Assembly (NCBI RefSeq): GCF_007565055.1
Contig: NC_044554.1
Coordinates: 18,329,921-18,393,920, forward strand
Length of the DNA: 64,000 nt
Reading direction: 5' to 3'
Source: Rhinopithecus roxellana
Lineage: Eukaryota > Chordata > Mammalia > Primates > Cercopithecidae
Shown in pieces: positions 46,868-57,523 of this stretch. The notes under the pieces were generated by a model. The model did no database searches, was not told the DNA's origin, and was given only the letters and a program-made list of their open reading frames with translations. The first letter of the stretch is position 1; every line of letters begins with the position of its first letter. The position numbers and the translations under genes were made by a program.

Positions 46868-47779
46868 AAAGAGCTAATATCCAGAATCTACAAAGAACTT
46901 AAACGAGAAATTTACAAGAAAAAATCAAACAACCCCAATAACAAGTGGGTGAAGGATATGAAGACACTTCTCGAAAAAAGACATCTATGCAGCCAACAGA
47001 CACATGAGAAAAATGCTCATCATCACTGGCTATCAAATGCAAATCAAAACCACAATGAGATATCATCTCACACCAGTTAGAATGGCAATCATTAAAAAGT
47101 CAGGAAATAACAGGTGCTGGAGAGGATGTGGAGAAATAGGAATACTTTTACACTGTTGGTGGGACTGTAAACTAGTTCAACCATTATGGAAGACAGTGTG
47201 GTGATTCCTCAAGGATCTAGAGCTAGAAATACCATTAGACCAGTCATCCCATTACTGGACATATACCCAAAGGAGTATAAATCATGCTGCTATAAAGACA
47301 CATGCACAAGTATGTTTATTGCGGCACTATTCACAATAGCCAAGCCTTGGAACCAACCCAAATGTCCATCAATGATAGACTGGATTAAGAAAATGTGGCA
47401 CATATACACCATGGAATACTATGTAGCCATAAAAAAGGATGAGTTCATGTCCTTTGTAGGCACATGGATGAAGCTGGAAACCATCATTCTGAGCAAACTA
47501 TCGCAAGGACAGAAAACCAAACACTGCATGTTCTCACTCATAGGTGGGAATTGAGCAATAAGAACACTTGGACACAGGGTGGGGAACATCACACACTGGG
47601 GCCTGTGTGGGGTGTGGGGAGTGGGGAGGGATAGCATTAGGAGGTACACCTAATATAAATGATGAGTTAGCAGGTGCAGCACACCAACATGACACATGTA
47701 TACATATGTAACAAACCTGCATGTTGTGCACATGTACCCTAGAACTTAAAGTACAATAATAAAAAAAGACCAAAAAAAA

Positions 47780-48715
47780 GTTAAACAGAATAAAAATAAA
47801 ATAAAATAAAAAATAAAAATCTTAAAAAAATAGGAAAAAAAATGGCCAAACAAACCTATAGAAATGGTTAAGTTTTTAACCTGGCCCCAAATAAATCAAT
47901 AGCGATAACAACAACAACAAAAGACACCTCGATGCCATTTATACATCTTAAATACAATTTATTTCTTGGAAATCTCTCAGAATCTCTTCAATCTCTCATT
48001 TTAACCAGATGTTTATAAACAAATTTTAGATTGCTACAGATAGTACACAAACCAAGATTTATTTTCTTTTTGGCTTTGTATACAAATTCTCAGTGCATTT
48101 CTGATTTTAAATCAGGAGGTTTTGTCTGACTCCTAAGGCCCATGTATGCCTGGCCTTAGTTTTATCTCTTTTCAGGCTAGGCATCATTACATCAACTCCT
48201 AATGTTTTCAACCACTCCTCTCACCTCACTTTTCTAACCTTTTCCATTCTCTTTTTATAGTTTTCTGTATCAAGTGTGACCTACAATTTGCTTACATGAA
48301 AAACAACATTTTCAGAGTTGAGTTCAAGTTACATAGAAATAAATTTATGAACACAGAAAACTGATAGTTGGCAAAAGATTACTATGTCTTTAGATCAGGT
48401 ATTATAAAGAATTTTTTAGTTAAATGTTTGAGGTGCTCTAACCCTAAGATTTTATAAATGAGGCAACTAAGGCTCTATTCCTTCAACGGCTTATTCTGGA
48501 ATTGACATAAAATATACAGAACTGATAATCAGGACACTACATATATATATATATAAAAGAATGACTCATTCTGGGAAAAGCTCAGTTCTGAGAAACTGAG
48601 TCCTAGACTCAGAGTAACTAGCAGTAATACCCGGAGGTACAATGTCAGAAGCATTCAGAAAGAAGACCTATCTGATGCAGAACCCAAAATAAAGAGTGAA
48701 ATTCTTTAGCATATA
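47780..48715. other. Unassigned DNA with an A-rich simple repeat
   Basis: (TAAAA)n-like repeat at 47,791-47,820, then unassigned AT-rich sequence. A short (AT)n lies at 48,540-48,556. Confidence 0.6.
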
Positions 48716-49042
48716 TACAGGTATACTTCAGAGATATTGTGGGTTCAGATCCAGACCACCCTAATAAAGCAAATATTGCAATAAAGTAAGTCACATGACT
48801 TTTTTGTTTCCCAGTGTATATAAAAGCTATGTCTACACCACATTGTAGTTTATTAAGTGTGCAATAGCATCATGTCTTTAAAATGTACTTATTTTAATTA
48901 AAAATACTTTATTGCTAAAAAATGCAATCATCTGAGCCTTCAGCAAGCCACAATCTTCTTGCTGGTTAGAGAGTCTTGCCTCAACTTCGATGACTAATAA
49001 GGGTGGTGGTTGCTCAAGGTTGGGGTGCTATGGCAATTTCTT

Positions 49043-49370
49043 TTTCTTTTTGTTTTTCTTCTCTCTCTTTTTTTTTTTTTTTTTTTGAGATGGAGTTTTG
49101 TTCTTGTTGTCCAGGCTGGAGTGTAATGGCATGGTCTCAGCTCACTGCAACTTCTGCCTTCTGGGTTCAAGTGATTCTCCCACTTCAGCCTCCCGAGTAG
49201 CTGGGACGACAGGGGCCCGCCACCATGCCCAGCTAAGTTTTCTATTTTTAGTGGGGATGGGGTTTCACCAAGTTGGCCAGGCTGGTCTCAAACTCCTGAC
49301 CTCAGGTGACCTGCCTGCCTCAGCCTCCCAAAGTGCTGTAATTACAGGTGTGAGCCACCACACCTGGCCC
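49043..49370 (-). mobile_element. AluS-like SINE inside Tigger1
   Basis: Minus-strand Alu with a T-rich tail (about 49,043-49,086), flanked by 'gcaatttctt' at 49,033-49,042 and 49,372-49,381. CpGs are largely decayed. Confidence 0.93.
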
Positions 49371-49399
49371 AGCAATTTCTTAAAATATGAAACAAATTT

Positions 49400-49968
49400 A
49401 GCATATCAATGGACTCTTTCACAAGATTTATCTGTAGCATGTGACAAAGTTTGATTGTTCCCACAGTAGAACTTCTTTCAAAATGGAAGTAAATCCTTTC
49501 AAACCCTGCTACTGCTTTATCATCTAAGTTTTTGAAATATTCTGAATCCTTTGCGGTCATTTCAAAAATGTTCACAACATCTTCAGCAGTAGAGTCCATC
49601 TCAAGAAGCCACTTTCTTTGATTTTCAGTAAGAAGCAACTCCTCCATTAAAGTTTTATCATGAGATTTCAGCAATGCAGTCACATCTTCAGGCTACACTT
49701 CTAATTCTAGTTATTTTGGTACTTCTACCCCATCTGCAGTTATTCCTTTCACTGAAATCTTAAACTGTTCAAAGTCATCCATGAGGGTTGGAATCCACTT
49801 CTTCTGAACTCCTGTTAATATCGATATTTGGAGCTCTTCCCATGAATTATGAATGTTGTTAACAACATTTAGAATGGTGAATCCTCTCCAGAAGGTTTTC
49901 AATTTACTTTGCCCAGATCCATTAATGGAAACAGTGTCTATGGCAGCGATAGCCTTATAAGATGTATT

Positions 49969-50003
<35 letters not shown>

Positions 50004-51200
50004 AGACGGAGTCTCGCTCTGTCGCCCAGGCTGGAGTGCAGTGGCCGGATCTCAGCTCACTGCAAGCTCTGCCTCCCGGGTTTACGCCATTCTCCTGTCT
50101 CAGCCTCCTGAGTAGCTGGGACTACAGGCGCCCGCCACCTCTCCCGGCTAGTTTTTTTGTATTTTTTAGTAGAGACGGGGTTTCACCGTGTTAGCCAGGA
50201 TGGTCTCGATCTCCTGACCTTGTGATCCGCCCGTCTCGGCCTCCCAAAGTGCTGGGATTACAGGCTTGAGCCACTGCGCCCGGCCAGATGTATTTCTTAA
50301 ATAATAAAATGTGAAAGTTAATATTACTCCTTGATCCATGGGCTGCAGAATAGATGTTATGTTAGCAGGCATGAAAACCCATTAATCTCCTTGTACATGT
50401 CCACAAGAGGTTTTAGGTGACAATGTGTATTGTCAATGAGCAATAATATTTTGAAAGAAATTTTTTTCTGAGCAGTTGGTCTCAACAGTGGGCTTCAAAT
50501 ATTCAGTACCTATGTTGTAAACAGATTTGTTGTCATCTAGACTTTGTTTTTCAATTGATGGAACATAGGTAGAATAGGTTTGGCATGATTCTTAAGGGCC
50601 CTAGAATTTTTGGAATGGCAAATGAGCACTAGCTTCAACTGTAAGTCATCAGCTGTATTAGCCCCTAACAAGAGAGTCAGTCTGTCCTTTGAATCTTTGA
50701 AGCCAGGTATTGAATTCCCTCTAGATATGAAAGTCCTAGATGGCATCCTGTTCAAATAGAAAGCTATTTTGCCTACATTAAAAATCTGTTGTTTGGGTAG
50801 CTATCCTCATCAATTATCTTAGCTAGATCTTCTGGATAACCTCTGTGAGCTTCCAATTTTTCATCTGCAGCTTCCTTACCTCTCTTAGCCTTCATAGAAT
50901 TGAAGAGAGTTAGGGCTTGCTCTGGAGTAACCTTTGACTTAAGGCAGTGTGGTGGCTTGTTTGACAATCTGTCCAGATCATTCAGAATTGCTTTATATCA
51001 GCAATAAAGTTGTATTGCTTTATCATTCCTGTGTTCACTACAGTCGCACTTTTAATTACCTCCAATAACTTTTCCTTTGCATCCACAACTTGGCTGTTTG
51101 ATGCAAGCAGACTATCTTTTGGCCTATCTTGGCTTTTGACAAGCCTTTCTCACTAAGCCTAATCATTTCTAGTTTTTGATTTAAAGTAAGAGACATGTGA
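49400..51200 (-). pseudogene. Tigger1 transposase pseudogene (pogo-type, CENP-B-related)
   Basis: Antisense open pieces: 50,773-50,967 (DNA-binding region, 'SKVTPEQALTLFNSMKAKRG'), 50,537-50,755 ('MPSRTFISRGNSIPGFKDSK', the start of the catalytic core), near 50,420-50,447 the 'LLIDN' motif, 50,290-50,372 ('SILQPMDQGVILTF'), 49,711-49,902 and 49,400-49,683. The first catalytic Asp, expected in 'VDET', is replaced ('NVGKIAFY' near 50,775-50,795). Stops, frameshifts and the AluYR insertion break the frame. This is a fossil, with no sign of a domesticated gene. Confidence 0.88.
49973..50285 (-). mobile_element. AluYR-type SINE (Old World monkey), inside Tigger1
   Basis: Minus-strand Alu with about 30 T, flanked by a perfect 13-bp TSD 'agatgtatttctt' (49,960-49,972 and 50,286-50,298). 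Old World monkey features read in antisense are 'ggccggatctcagctcactg' and 'ttacaggcttgagccact'. Most CpGs are intact, so it is young. Confidence 0.93.
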
Positions 51201-51659
51201 TTCTTCCTTTCACTTGAAAATTCGGGCTATTGTAGGCTTACTTATTGGCCTAATTTAAATATTATTGTGTCTCAGGGACTAGGACGACCCCAGAAGAGTG
51301 ACATAAAGATGGAGAACAGCCAGTCTGTGGAACAGTCAGAACACACAATGTTTATTGATTAAATTCACCATCTTTATATGAGTGTGATTTGTGGCACTCC
51401 AAAACAATTACAATGGTAACACCAAAGGTTACTGATAATAGATCATCATAATAGATATGAAAATAATAAAAAAGTTTGAAATATTGTGATAATTACCAAA
51501 ATGTGACACAGAGACATGAAGTGAGTGAGCACACGCTGGTGGAAAATGGCACTAATAATTTTGCTCAAGGCAGGGTTGCCACAGACCTTTAATCTGTGAA
51601 AATGACAGTATCTGGGAGATGCAGTAGAGTTAAGTACAATAAAATAAAGCATGCCTGTA

Positions 51660-52260
51660 TCTTTTCAGGACGTTGAAGAGGTCCAGAGCAAGGGGCAGGG
51701 CTGAACCTGCAGATGGAAGTGTGCTATTTATGCACTGAGGCCTCTCCATAACCATTATCTTTTTCCTGGCCCTGCACTGTGCTTTAGGAGCCTGACCACT
51801 GAATATGGTGTTGCTGGGAGGCATGGCTGGGAAGCATTGCTGGGATTCTCGTGTCCTGTAGCTTCAATTAAATTAGACCAGTGGGAAGTAGGCAATCAGA
51901 ATGAGGGAAGAAAGAGGTCAGGGTAGCTATTCTCCAGTGCCCGCCCAATAAGAAGGAAGTTTTGGCAGTTGGTGTGTTCTACCTATAGACACAAATCCAG
52001 CCAAGAAGTCACATTACCATTACCATCCCTAGCTCTGCTCCCTGCCATGCCCCTTCAAGTGCCTTGTGTACAGCTTCCTTCTATTGCTAGTCCCTGGGTG
52101 CATCACCAGCCTCAGTTCATTGCCATATGCACACATCATGGCCTAATCCTGCCTACATCTTTACAAACAGTACCGCCTTCATTTAACGCTTAAATTACTC
52201 CTTTGAGTGCGTCATCTGCTTCCTCTGAAGTTCTGACGAATACACAGAACAAACATTTAG
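51660..52260 (+). repeat. Ancient interspersed repeat, family not named
   Basis: The order 'gaccagtgggaagtaggca', 'agaggtcagggtagctatt', 'cctttgagtgcgtcatctgc', 'ttcctctgaagttctgac' resembles an old mammalian repeat that I recognise by pattern but cannot name. No gene recognised. Confidence 0.4.
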
Positions 52261-52739
52261 ACCTGGCAATGTTATAACGTTTTCAAGAATTTAAAACCTT
52301 CGAGATCCTGATAGTATCTAATATTCATGTTATTCACGCCTTCCTTAAAAACAAGAATGAGTTACTATTAATATGATTCATCAAAATAATTTTACCTCTA
52401 AAAAACCCTAAATAAACACAGCAACTCAATTGTATCTATGCATCACTTCTGCTACCCCTTCCTCAAGAGTCCCAAGTTTACTACACTAGCAACCAAAATT
52501 GCTTTAGAATTTAGAAACTCCAGATGATTCCAAACTAGGGAGAACATAATTCTCTAAGAGAGACTTATTAATTAAGGGTAAAATATTGCTGTGAATTTTC
52601 TGTAAATATTACTGGTTATCTCCCCAACGATCCTCCCAACGTAGTAAGATTTCTTTTTGTTTGATAGTCACTAAATCAAGGCCATAAAATGACAAAGTAA
52701 TCTAAAACATAAAAATGTGTTATTATTAGTATACTTAAA
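52261..52739. other. Unassigned DNA
   Basis: Nothing recognised. Confidence 0.5.
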
Positions 52740-52895
52740 ATTACACTTATTATTATTAGCTAATCCTCACTGAAGGCTTTCAATATGCCAGTTACTGCTC
52801 TCTAAGAATTGACTCAGAGAATCCTCAAAGTCACCTTACGATATAGGTATTACAGTTATTATTCAGATGAGGAAACTGAGGCATAAACATATCAA
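52740..52895 (+). mobile_element. MIR SINE
   Basis: Typical MIR order: 'caatatgccagttactgctc', 'gaatcctcaaagtcacct', 'tattattcagatgaggaaac', 'tgaggcataaa'. Diverged, plus orientation. Confidence 0.85.
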
Positions 52896-52914
52896 GTCAC
52901 CACGTGTTTGGAAA

Positions 52915-52938
52915 CATAGACATAGACATAGACATAGA
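52915..52938. repeat. (CATAGA)n hexanucleotide repeat
   Basis: Four consecutive 'catagacatagacatagac' type units, followed by a looser copy near 52,945-52,960. Confidence 0.85.
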
Positions 52939-52960
52939 CTGAGGCATAGACATATCTATG

Positions 52961-53310
52961 ATAGAGAGACAAAGAGGTAGGAAAAAATAGACATATATAT
53001 CTTTTGGCCAATATAATAGTGAAAATATTATGTCATTGTTTCCATTTATATTTTTGGATTTTTCAATCAGGTTAATGTACATTATATAATATACAAATAT
53101 ATTTTTCTCAGTCATTTGTATTTTGTAATGTGTATATCTCTTTATTCATTTTCTACTTTTTAAAGCCTTAAAATTGATTCATACAGTGCTTTATGTATCA
53201 AAAATATGCTAGAATATTTTTTCCTGATTATGGTTTGAGTTAAAATTTTTAAAATTATGTATATTATATTATTTGTAAGTTTACTTTTCTTTGTAGTTAA
53301 ATATATAGCT
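52961..53310. other. Unassigned AT-rich DNA
   Basis: Nothing recognised. Confidence 0.5.
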
Positions 53311-53416
53311 ATTTTCTACAACATAATTGTGGAAATTATATAAATTTTAATGATTTCATTTTATTTTTTTGCTTTATTTTATTTTATTTATTTTTTATTA
53401 TACTTTAAGTTCTGGG
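53311..53416. repeat. Copy 1 of a dispersed 106-bp duplication
   Basis: From 'attttctacaacataattg' to 'actttaagttctggg'. Nearly identical to 54,401-54,505, with only a T/C change and a short T/G-run difference seen. It ends inside L1 3'-end sequence, after which the copies differ. Confidence 0.93.
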
Positions 53417-54400
53417 TTAATTTAAGAATGCTATTTCCATTGACATTATAGTTACAGGTATTTTTTCTAACTTTTGTTGTCTTAGTTATTTCCAAAATAT
53501 TTTAACCCATTAAATTTTATTCTGGCTATGGTAAGAGGAGGTAAAAATCTACCTTTATTTCATTAAAAAAAAGATTATCCAGTTGTTTCAGTAACATTTT
53601 TTCAATGCCTCATTTTTTCCTACTGAGACAAAAATGCCATTTTATCATATATTAATTATGTTACATTGATTTTTATGTCTAACCTTGCAACCACAGTTTT
53701 AATTACTGGGGCTTTAGAATATATTTAATGTGTGACAAAGCAAAAACTCCTTCATTAATTTTACATATTTTAATTAATATTTTTCTTTATGAAAACATAT
53801 TATACTTATTTTTCAAATTTAGAAAATGAATATGTGAAATAAAATGAAATAACTACCACGTAGAAATAACTATGGTTAAAACTCAAGTATATGTCTTGCC
53901 GGTGATTTGTCAATGCAAAGGTAATTATCCTACGTGATTTATATTTAATATAATCAGTTACTTACTGAACATCATTATATGAAGTTTGAAGACTAGAACT
54001 AGGTGGGTGGTGCAGCTGGTTGCTTTGTTTATCCTGACTATGTGATATCACAGTGATAAAAGAAGGAAGGGCTCTAATAAAGTTAATGCTGGTGATTTTA
54101 GAAAAAGGAAAATGGATTAATGTTAAACACAGGCTGAATCTGCTCAATGTTTACTTTTATTCCCAGCCAAATACTTAACAGCTATTTAAAATTCACTTTT
54201 ATTATCAAAATTCTGTTTATAACATATATATCATATATTTCATAATTTATAACATATTTTCAGAAACATATACACCATATATTTTAGGAAATATATGATA
54301 TATATTCCTTATCACAGTAGACTATGGCATGTGTTTTTGCTTTATACCTTACATTTGTTCATATAAAAATCTATCTTAAACACATGTATATGACATAAAT
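53417..54400. other. Unassigned AT-rich DNA
   Basis: No element recognised. Self-complementary AT stretches occur near 54,215-54,305. Confidence 0.5.
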
Positions 54401-54505
54401 ATTTTCTACAACATAATTGTGGAAATTATATAAATTTTAATGACTTCATTTTATTTTTGGCTTTATTTTATTTTATTTATTTTTTATTATACTTTAAGTT
54501 CTGGG
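54401..54505. repeat. Copy 2 of the dispersed 106-bp duplication
   Basis: Partner of 53,311-53,416. Here the shared block continues into more L1 3'-end sequence, so this is likely the original location. Confidence 0.9.
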
Positions 54506-54570
54506 ATACATGTGCAGAATGTGCAGGTTTGTTACACAGGTATATGTGTAATGGTGGTTTGCGTGTATGC
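54460..54570 (-). mobile_element. Very short L1 3' end, minus strand
   Basis: T-rich tail, then 'attatactttaagttctggg' and 'gtgcaggtttgttacacagg', the antisense of a primate L1 3'UTR end. About 95 bp plus tail. Confidence 0.85.
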
Positions 54571-55125
54571 ACCAAAATTCATTTAATCGTTTGATTTTTT
54601 TTTTTTTACTTTAAGATGTTGCCAACTTTTTTTGCTCTTAAAAATAAGATCACAATTAATATACCTAAGCTAAATCTCCACACATATATTTGATTGCTTT
54701 CTTAAAAGAACGAATCGTTAGCTGCTGCCTAAATCAAACAGGAAGCAAATTCTAGATCTTTTATTTCACTAAGATCAGTTACACTTTCTTTCCTTCCATC
54801 TCTTTCTTACCAAAATCCATAACGCTTTGCCTACCTTTATTCCTCCTGCTGAACTTCAGCATCATTTAGAGAATTGTAACAATTACCTAGCAGATGTTTT
54901 TATTAAAATCGGGGTTAAATTTATTAGTTCATTAAGAAAGAGCTTATTTCTGTAAATGTTGCCTTTCTATCCAAAAAGTATCTTCCTCACTCACCCAAAG
55001 GCACTATATTCTAGTGACATTTTAAAAACCTGATCATTTGTAAGTAGGGTGAAACATGAATATTCAGTCAATTTGAAGACATTTTAGTTGATTTAATTAC
55101 TTTAGAAAGAAAGAGAGAAAAAGAT
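54571..55125. other. Unassigned DNA
   Basis: Nothing recognised. Confidence 0.5.
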
Positions 55126-55510
55126 ACTGTGATGATCTTTTGATGTGATGTGTCAGCTTGGCTAGGCTACAGTCTCCTTATTCAGTCAAATACTAATCTA
55201 AGTGTTGCTGTCAAGGTATTTTGCAGATGTAATTAAAGTCCATAATCAGTTGATTTTTAAGTAAGGGAGGTGATCCTATATAATCTGAGTGTTTGGATTC
55301 AATCAGTTGAAGGACCTTTTAAGCAGGGTGGAGGCTTCCCTGTGGGCAGCAGTTTCAGTCCATGCCTGAGAGGCCCAATCTACCCTTCCTGTCCTGCCAC
55401 GTAGATGTCAGGCTTGCCTTGCCAGGCCCCACAATCTCTTAAATCAATTCCTTATAATCAAGCTCTTAAACTACACACCTCCCACTGGTTCTCTTTCTTT
55501 TGTTGAATCC
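55126..55510 (+). repeat. Old LTR-like interspersed repeat, family not named
   Basis: Phrases 'gatgtgtcagcttggctagg', 'caatcagttgaaggacctt', 'ccaggccccacaatctctta', 'tcaattccttataatcaa' and 'cccactggttctctttctt' follow a common mammalian LTR-like repeat order. The 'tgtgatgatcttttgatgt' start near 55,126 fits. Name uncertain. Confidence 0.45.
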
Positions 55511-56036
55511 TCACACGCAAAAAAAGATTTACTTTTTAGATCTTAGAAAATATCCATAATCCAAGACAATTAAGCCAATTTAAAATATTAGTCCGGCATT
55601 TAAAAATGAAGAAACACTTTTGTGAGACTCTTATCCAACTAGGAGAATCTCTTTCACCTGAGTTCCTCTCCTAGTGTGCTCCCCTCTTTTTTATACTGTT
55701 CTTTCATTCTTGTAGCACACTCCATCCAGGGTAATCCATACGCTGGGCTTTCCACTGAGCTCTGGGGTGTAGAGATGAGTAAAGCATAGGGGTTGATTGC
55801 ACAGGGCCACAGACTAATAGGAGCAAACAGAAATATGAACAGATAAATCTTAATCCAGCATAATATTTTAAAAAGTTATTGAAAAAGGACTCATTAGGGG
55901 ATGAAGCCTACACATAGATTTTAAGAACAGGCAAACCTAGTTCTTAGTGTTAGAAATTAGGAATGTGGTTATATTTATGAAAACAGAGAGGACAGTGACT
56001 GCAAAGAGGCACACCAGGACTTTCTAGAAAGCTGGC
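55511..56036. other. Unassigned DNA
   Basis: Nothing recognised. Confidence 0.5.
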
Positions 56037-56048
56037 AGCATTTTATTT

Positions 56049-56372
56049 ATTTATTTTTATTTTGTTTTTTATTTTTTTTTTTTTTTTTGAGACAGAGTCT
56101 CGCTCTGTCACCCAGGCTGGAGTACAGTGGTGCCATCTTGGCTCACTGCAAACTTCACCTTCCAGGTTCACGCCATTCTCCTGCCTCAGCCTCCCGAGTA
56201 GCTGGGACTACAGGTACCCGCCACCATGCCCGGCTAACATTTTTTGTAGTTTTAGTAGAGACAGGGTATCACCGTGTTAGCCAGGATGGTCTCGATCTCC
56301 TGACCTCATGATCTGCCCGCCTCGGCCTCCCAAAGTGCTGGGATTTACAGGCGTGAGTCACCGTGCCCGGCC
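56049..56372 (-). mobile_element. AluY-like SINE, minus strand
   Basis: T-rich tail, then a full Alu. The 12-bp TSD 'agcattttattt' lies at 56,037-56,048 and 56,373-56,384. Fairly low divergence. Confidence 0.95.
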
Positions 56373-56384
56373 AGCATTTTATTT

Positions 56385-56752
56385 CTTGATTAAGTGGTGG
56401 CTACACGGTTGTGTTCACTTAGTTACAGTTCATCAAGCTGTGCACTTAAAATTTTAGTTTATATTGTGTATGTGTGTTATAAATGAATAATAGGATTTTT
56501 TTTCATAAAGCAAAAGCATTCTAAACAGCAAAATGTAAGTAATCACACCTCAAGTGTGGAGCCACCTGTGATACTTAAGTCAAACTAAATACTTCTTCCT
56601 TCAGAGCATCAGCCACTCTTCTAGAATTATGTGCTAACATTCTGAGGTCTGTGGCTAGACTGTGAGCTTTGGAGGGATGGGGACCATATCTCATTTAATT
56701 CCCCAGTGCTTCAAACATGACACGGAAAATGGTTAATTATTGTTTAAATAAA
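56385..56752. other. Unassigned DNA
   Basis: Nothing recognised between the two Alus. Confidence 0.5.
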
Positions 56753-56764
56753 AAACAATTTTTA

Positions 56765-57059
56765 GGCCAGGCGCAGTGGCTTTCGCCTGTAATCCCAGCA
56801 CTTTGGGAGGCCAATGCGGGCAGATCATGAGGTCAAGAGATCGAGACAATCCTGGCAAACATGGTAAAAATCCGTCTCTACTACAAATACAAAAATTAGC
56901 TGGGCGTGGTGGCGTGCACTTGTAGTGTCAGCTACTCAGGAGGCTGAGGCAGGAAAATCGTTTGAACTTGGGAGATGGAGGTTGCAGTGAGCAGAGAAGC
57001 ACCACTGCACTCTAGCCTGGCAACAGAGAGAGACTCTGTCTCAAAAATAAATAAATAAT
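56765..57059 (+). mobile_element. AluS-like SINE, plus strand
   Basis: Full Alu from 'ggccaggcgcagtggcttt' to an A-rich tail. TSD 'aaacaattttta' (56,753-56,764) and 'aaacgattttta' (57,060-57,071), one mismatch. Confidence 0.93.
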
Positions 57060-57208
57060 AAACGATTTTTAAAATACAAAAAGAAAAGAAATGAAAAAAA
57101 GCTAGGGAATAACCAAGCAGACATGAGGTTATGAGGGAATGAGGAAAGGACCTTCTTCTGTTTCTTTAGTGAGGTTCAGTGCAATCTTAAGAAAAGAATA
57201 CTATTCCT

Positions 57209-57511
57209 GGCCGGGCGCGGTGGCTCAAGCCTGTAATCCCAGCACTTTGGGAGGCCGAGACGGGCGGATCACGAGGTCAGGAGATCGAGACCATCCTGGC
57301 TAACACGGTGAAACCCCGTCTCTACTAAAAAATACAAAAAACTAGCCGGGCGAGGTGGCGGGCGCCTGTAGTCCCAGCTACTCGGGAGGCTGAGTCAGGA
57401 GAATGGCGTAATCCCGGGAGACGGAGCTTGCAGTGAGCTGAGATCCGGCCACTGCACTCCAGCCTGGGCCACAGAGCGAGACTCCGTCTCAAAAAAAAAA
57501 AAAAAAAAAAC
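57209..57511 (+). mobile_element. AluYR-type SINE (Old World monkey), plus strand
   Basis: Full-length, CpG-rich Alu with a pure A20 tail. Perfect 12-bp TSD 'aatactattcct' (57,197-57,208 and 57,512-57,523). Lineage features: 'ctcaagcctgtaatccc', 'aactagccgggcgaggtgg' and 'gagatccggccactgc'. Probably the youngest Alu here. Confidence 0.95.
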
Positions 57512-57523
57512 AATACTATTCCT

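Larger units (their letters stand above)
42179..47554 (+). pseudogene. L1-E ORF2 pseudogene, split by an LTR
   Basis: The ATG is kept at 42,179, but stops appear early (for example 'gggatgaagg' at 42,350-42,359 and 'ttcaataagaag' near 42,491). The reverse-transcriptase motif reads SADG instead of FADD ('LSLSADGMIVYL', near 44,310-44,345), removing a catalytic Asp. A 62-bp tandem duplication at 44,021-44,144 adds further damage. An ERVK-type LTR splits the frame at 45,359-46,861. The C-terminal part after it (46,862-47,554) retains 'CWRGCGEIGILLHC'. Fully inactive. Confidence 0.93.
40088..47768 (+). mobile_element. L1-E: older full-length L1, interrupted by an LTR
   Basis: 5'UTR from 'gggaggttccaatatggc' at 40,088, broken ORF1 (41,084-42,109), broken ORF2 (42,179-47,554), 3'UTR and A-rich end near 47,768. 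Without the 1.5-kb LTR it is about 6.2 kb, so full length. More diverged than L1-A, B and C. A possible TSD is weak ('aaaaccaaaca' at 40,077-40,087 against A-rich sequence after 47,766). Confidence 0.92.
48718..51657 (-). mobile_element. Tigger1 DNA transposon, near full length, minus strand
   Basis: Ends are 'caggtatacttcagagat' at 48,718 and 'aataaagcatgcctg' at 51,657, each next to a TA (48,716-48,717 and 51,658-51,659), as expected for Tc1/mariner-superfamily elements. Internal sequence matches Tigger1 throughout: 'caccctaataaagcaaat' near the left end and transposase remnants across 49.4-51.2 kb. Two Alus (49,043-49,370 and 49,973-50,285) are inserted. Without them it is about 2.3 kb, close to full size. 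Confidence 0.9.

Noticed and set aside
40077..47777. Clear target-site duplication for L1-E
   Set aside because: The best match is A-rich with at least two mismatches in 11 bases, so it is not convincing.
49342..50967. Domesticated Tigger transposase gene
   Set aside because: The frame is broken by stops, frameshifts and an Alu, and the first catalytic Asp is lost.
52915..52960. Short regular repeats as a CRISPR-like array
   Set aside because: They are a hexanucleotide microsatellite in a primate genome, without spacers.
56062..56311. Open frames of 72-74 codons
   Set aside because: Pure translation of an Alu and its T-rich tail. The same holds for 49,003-49,454, 5,058-5,279 and 57,325-57,594.
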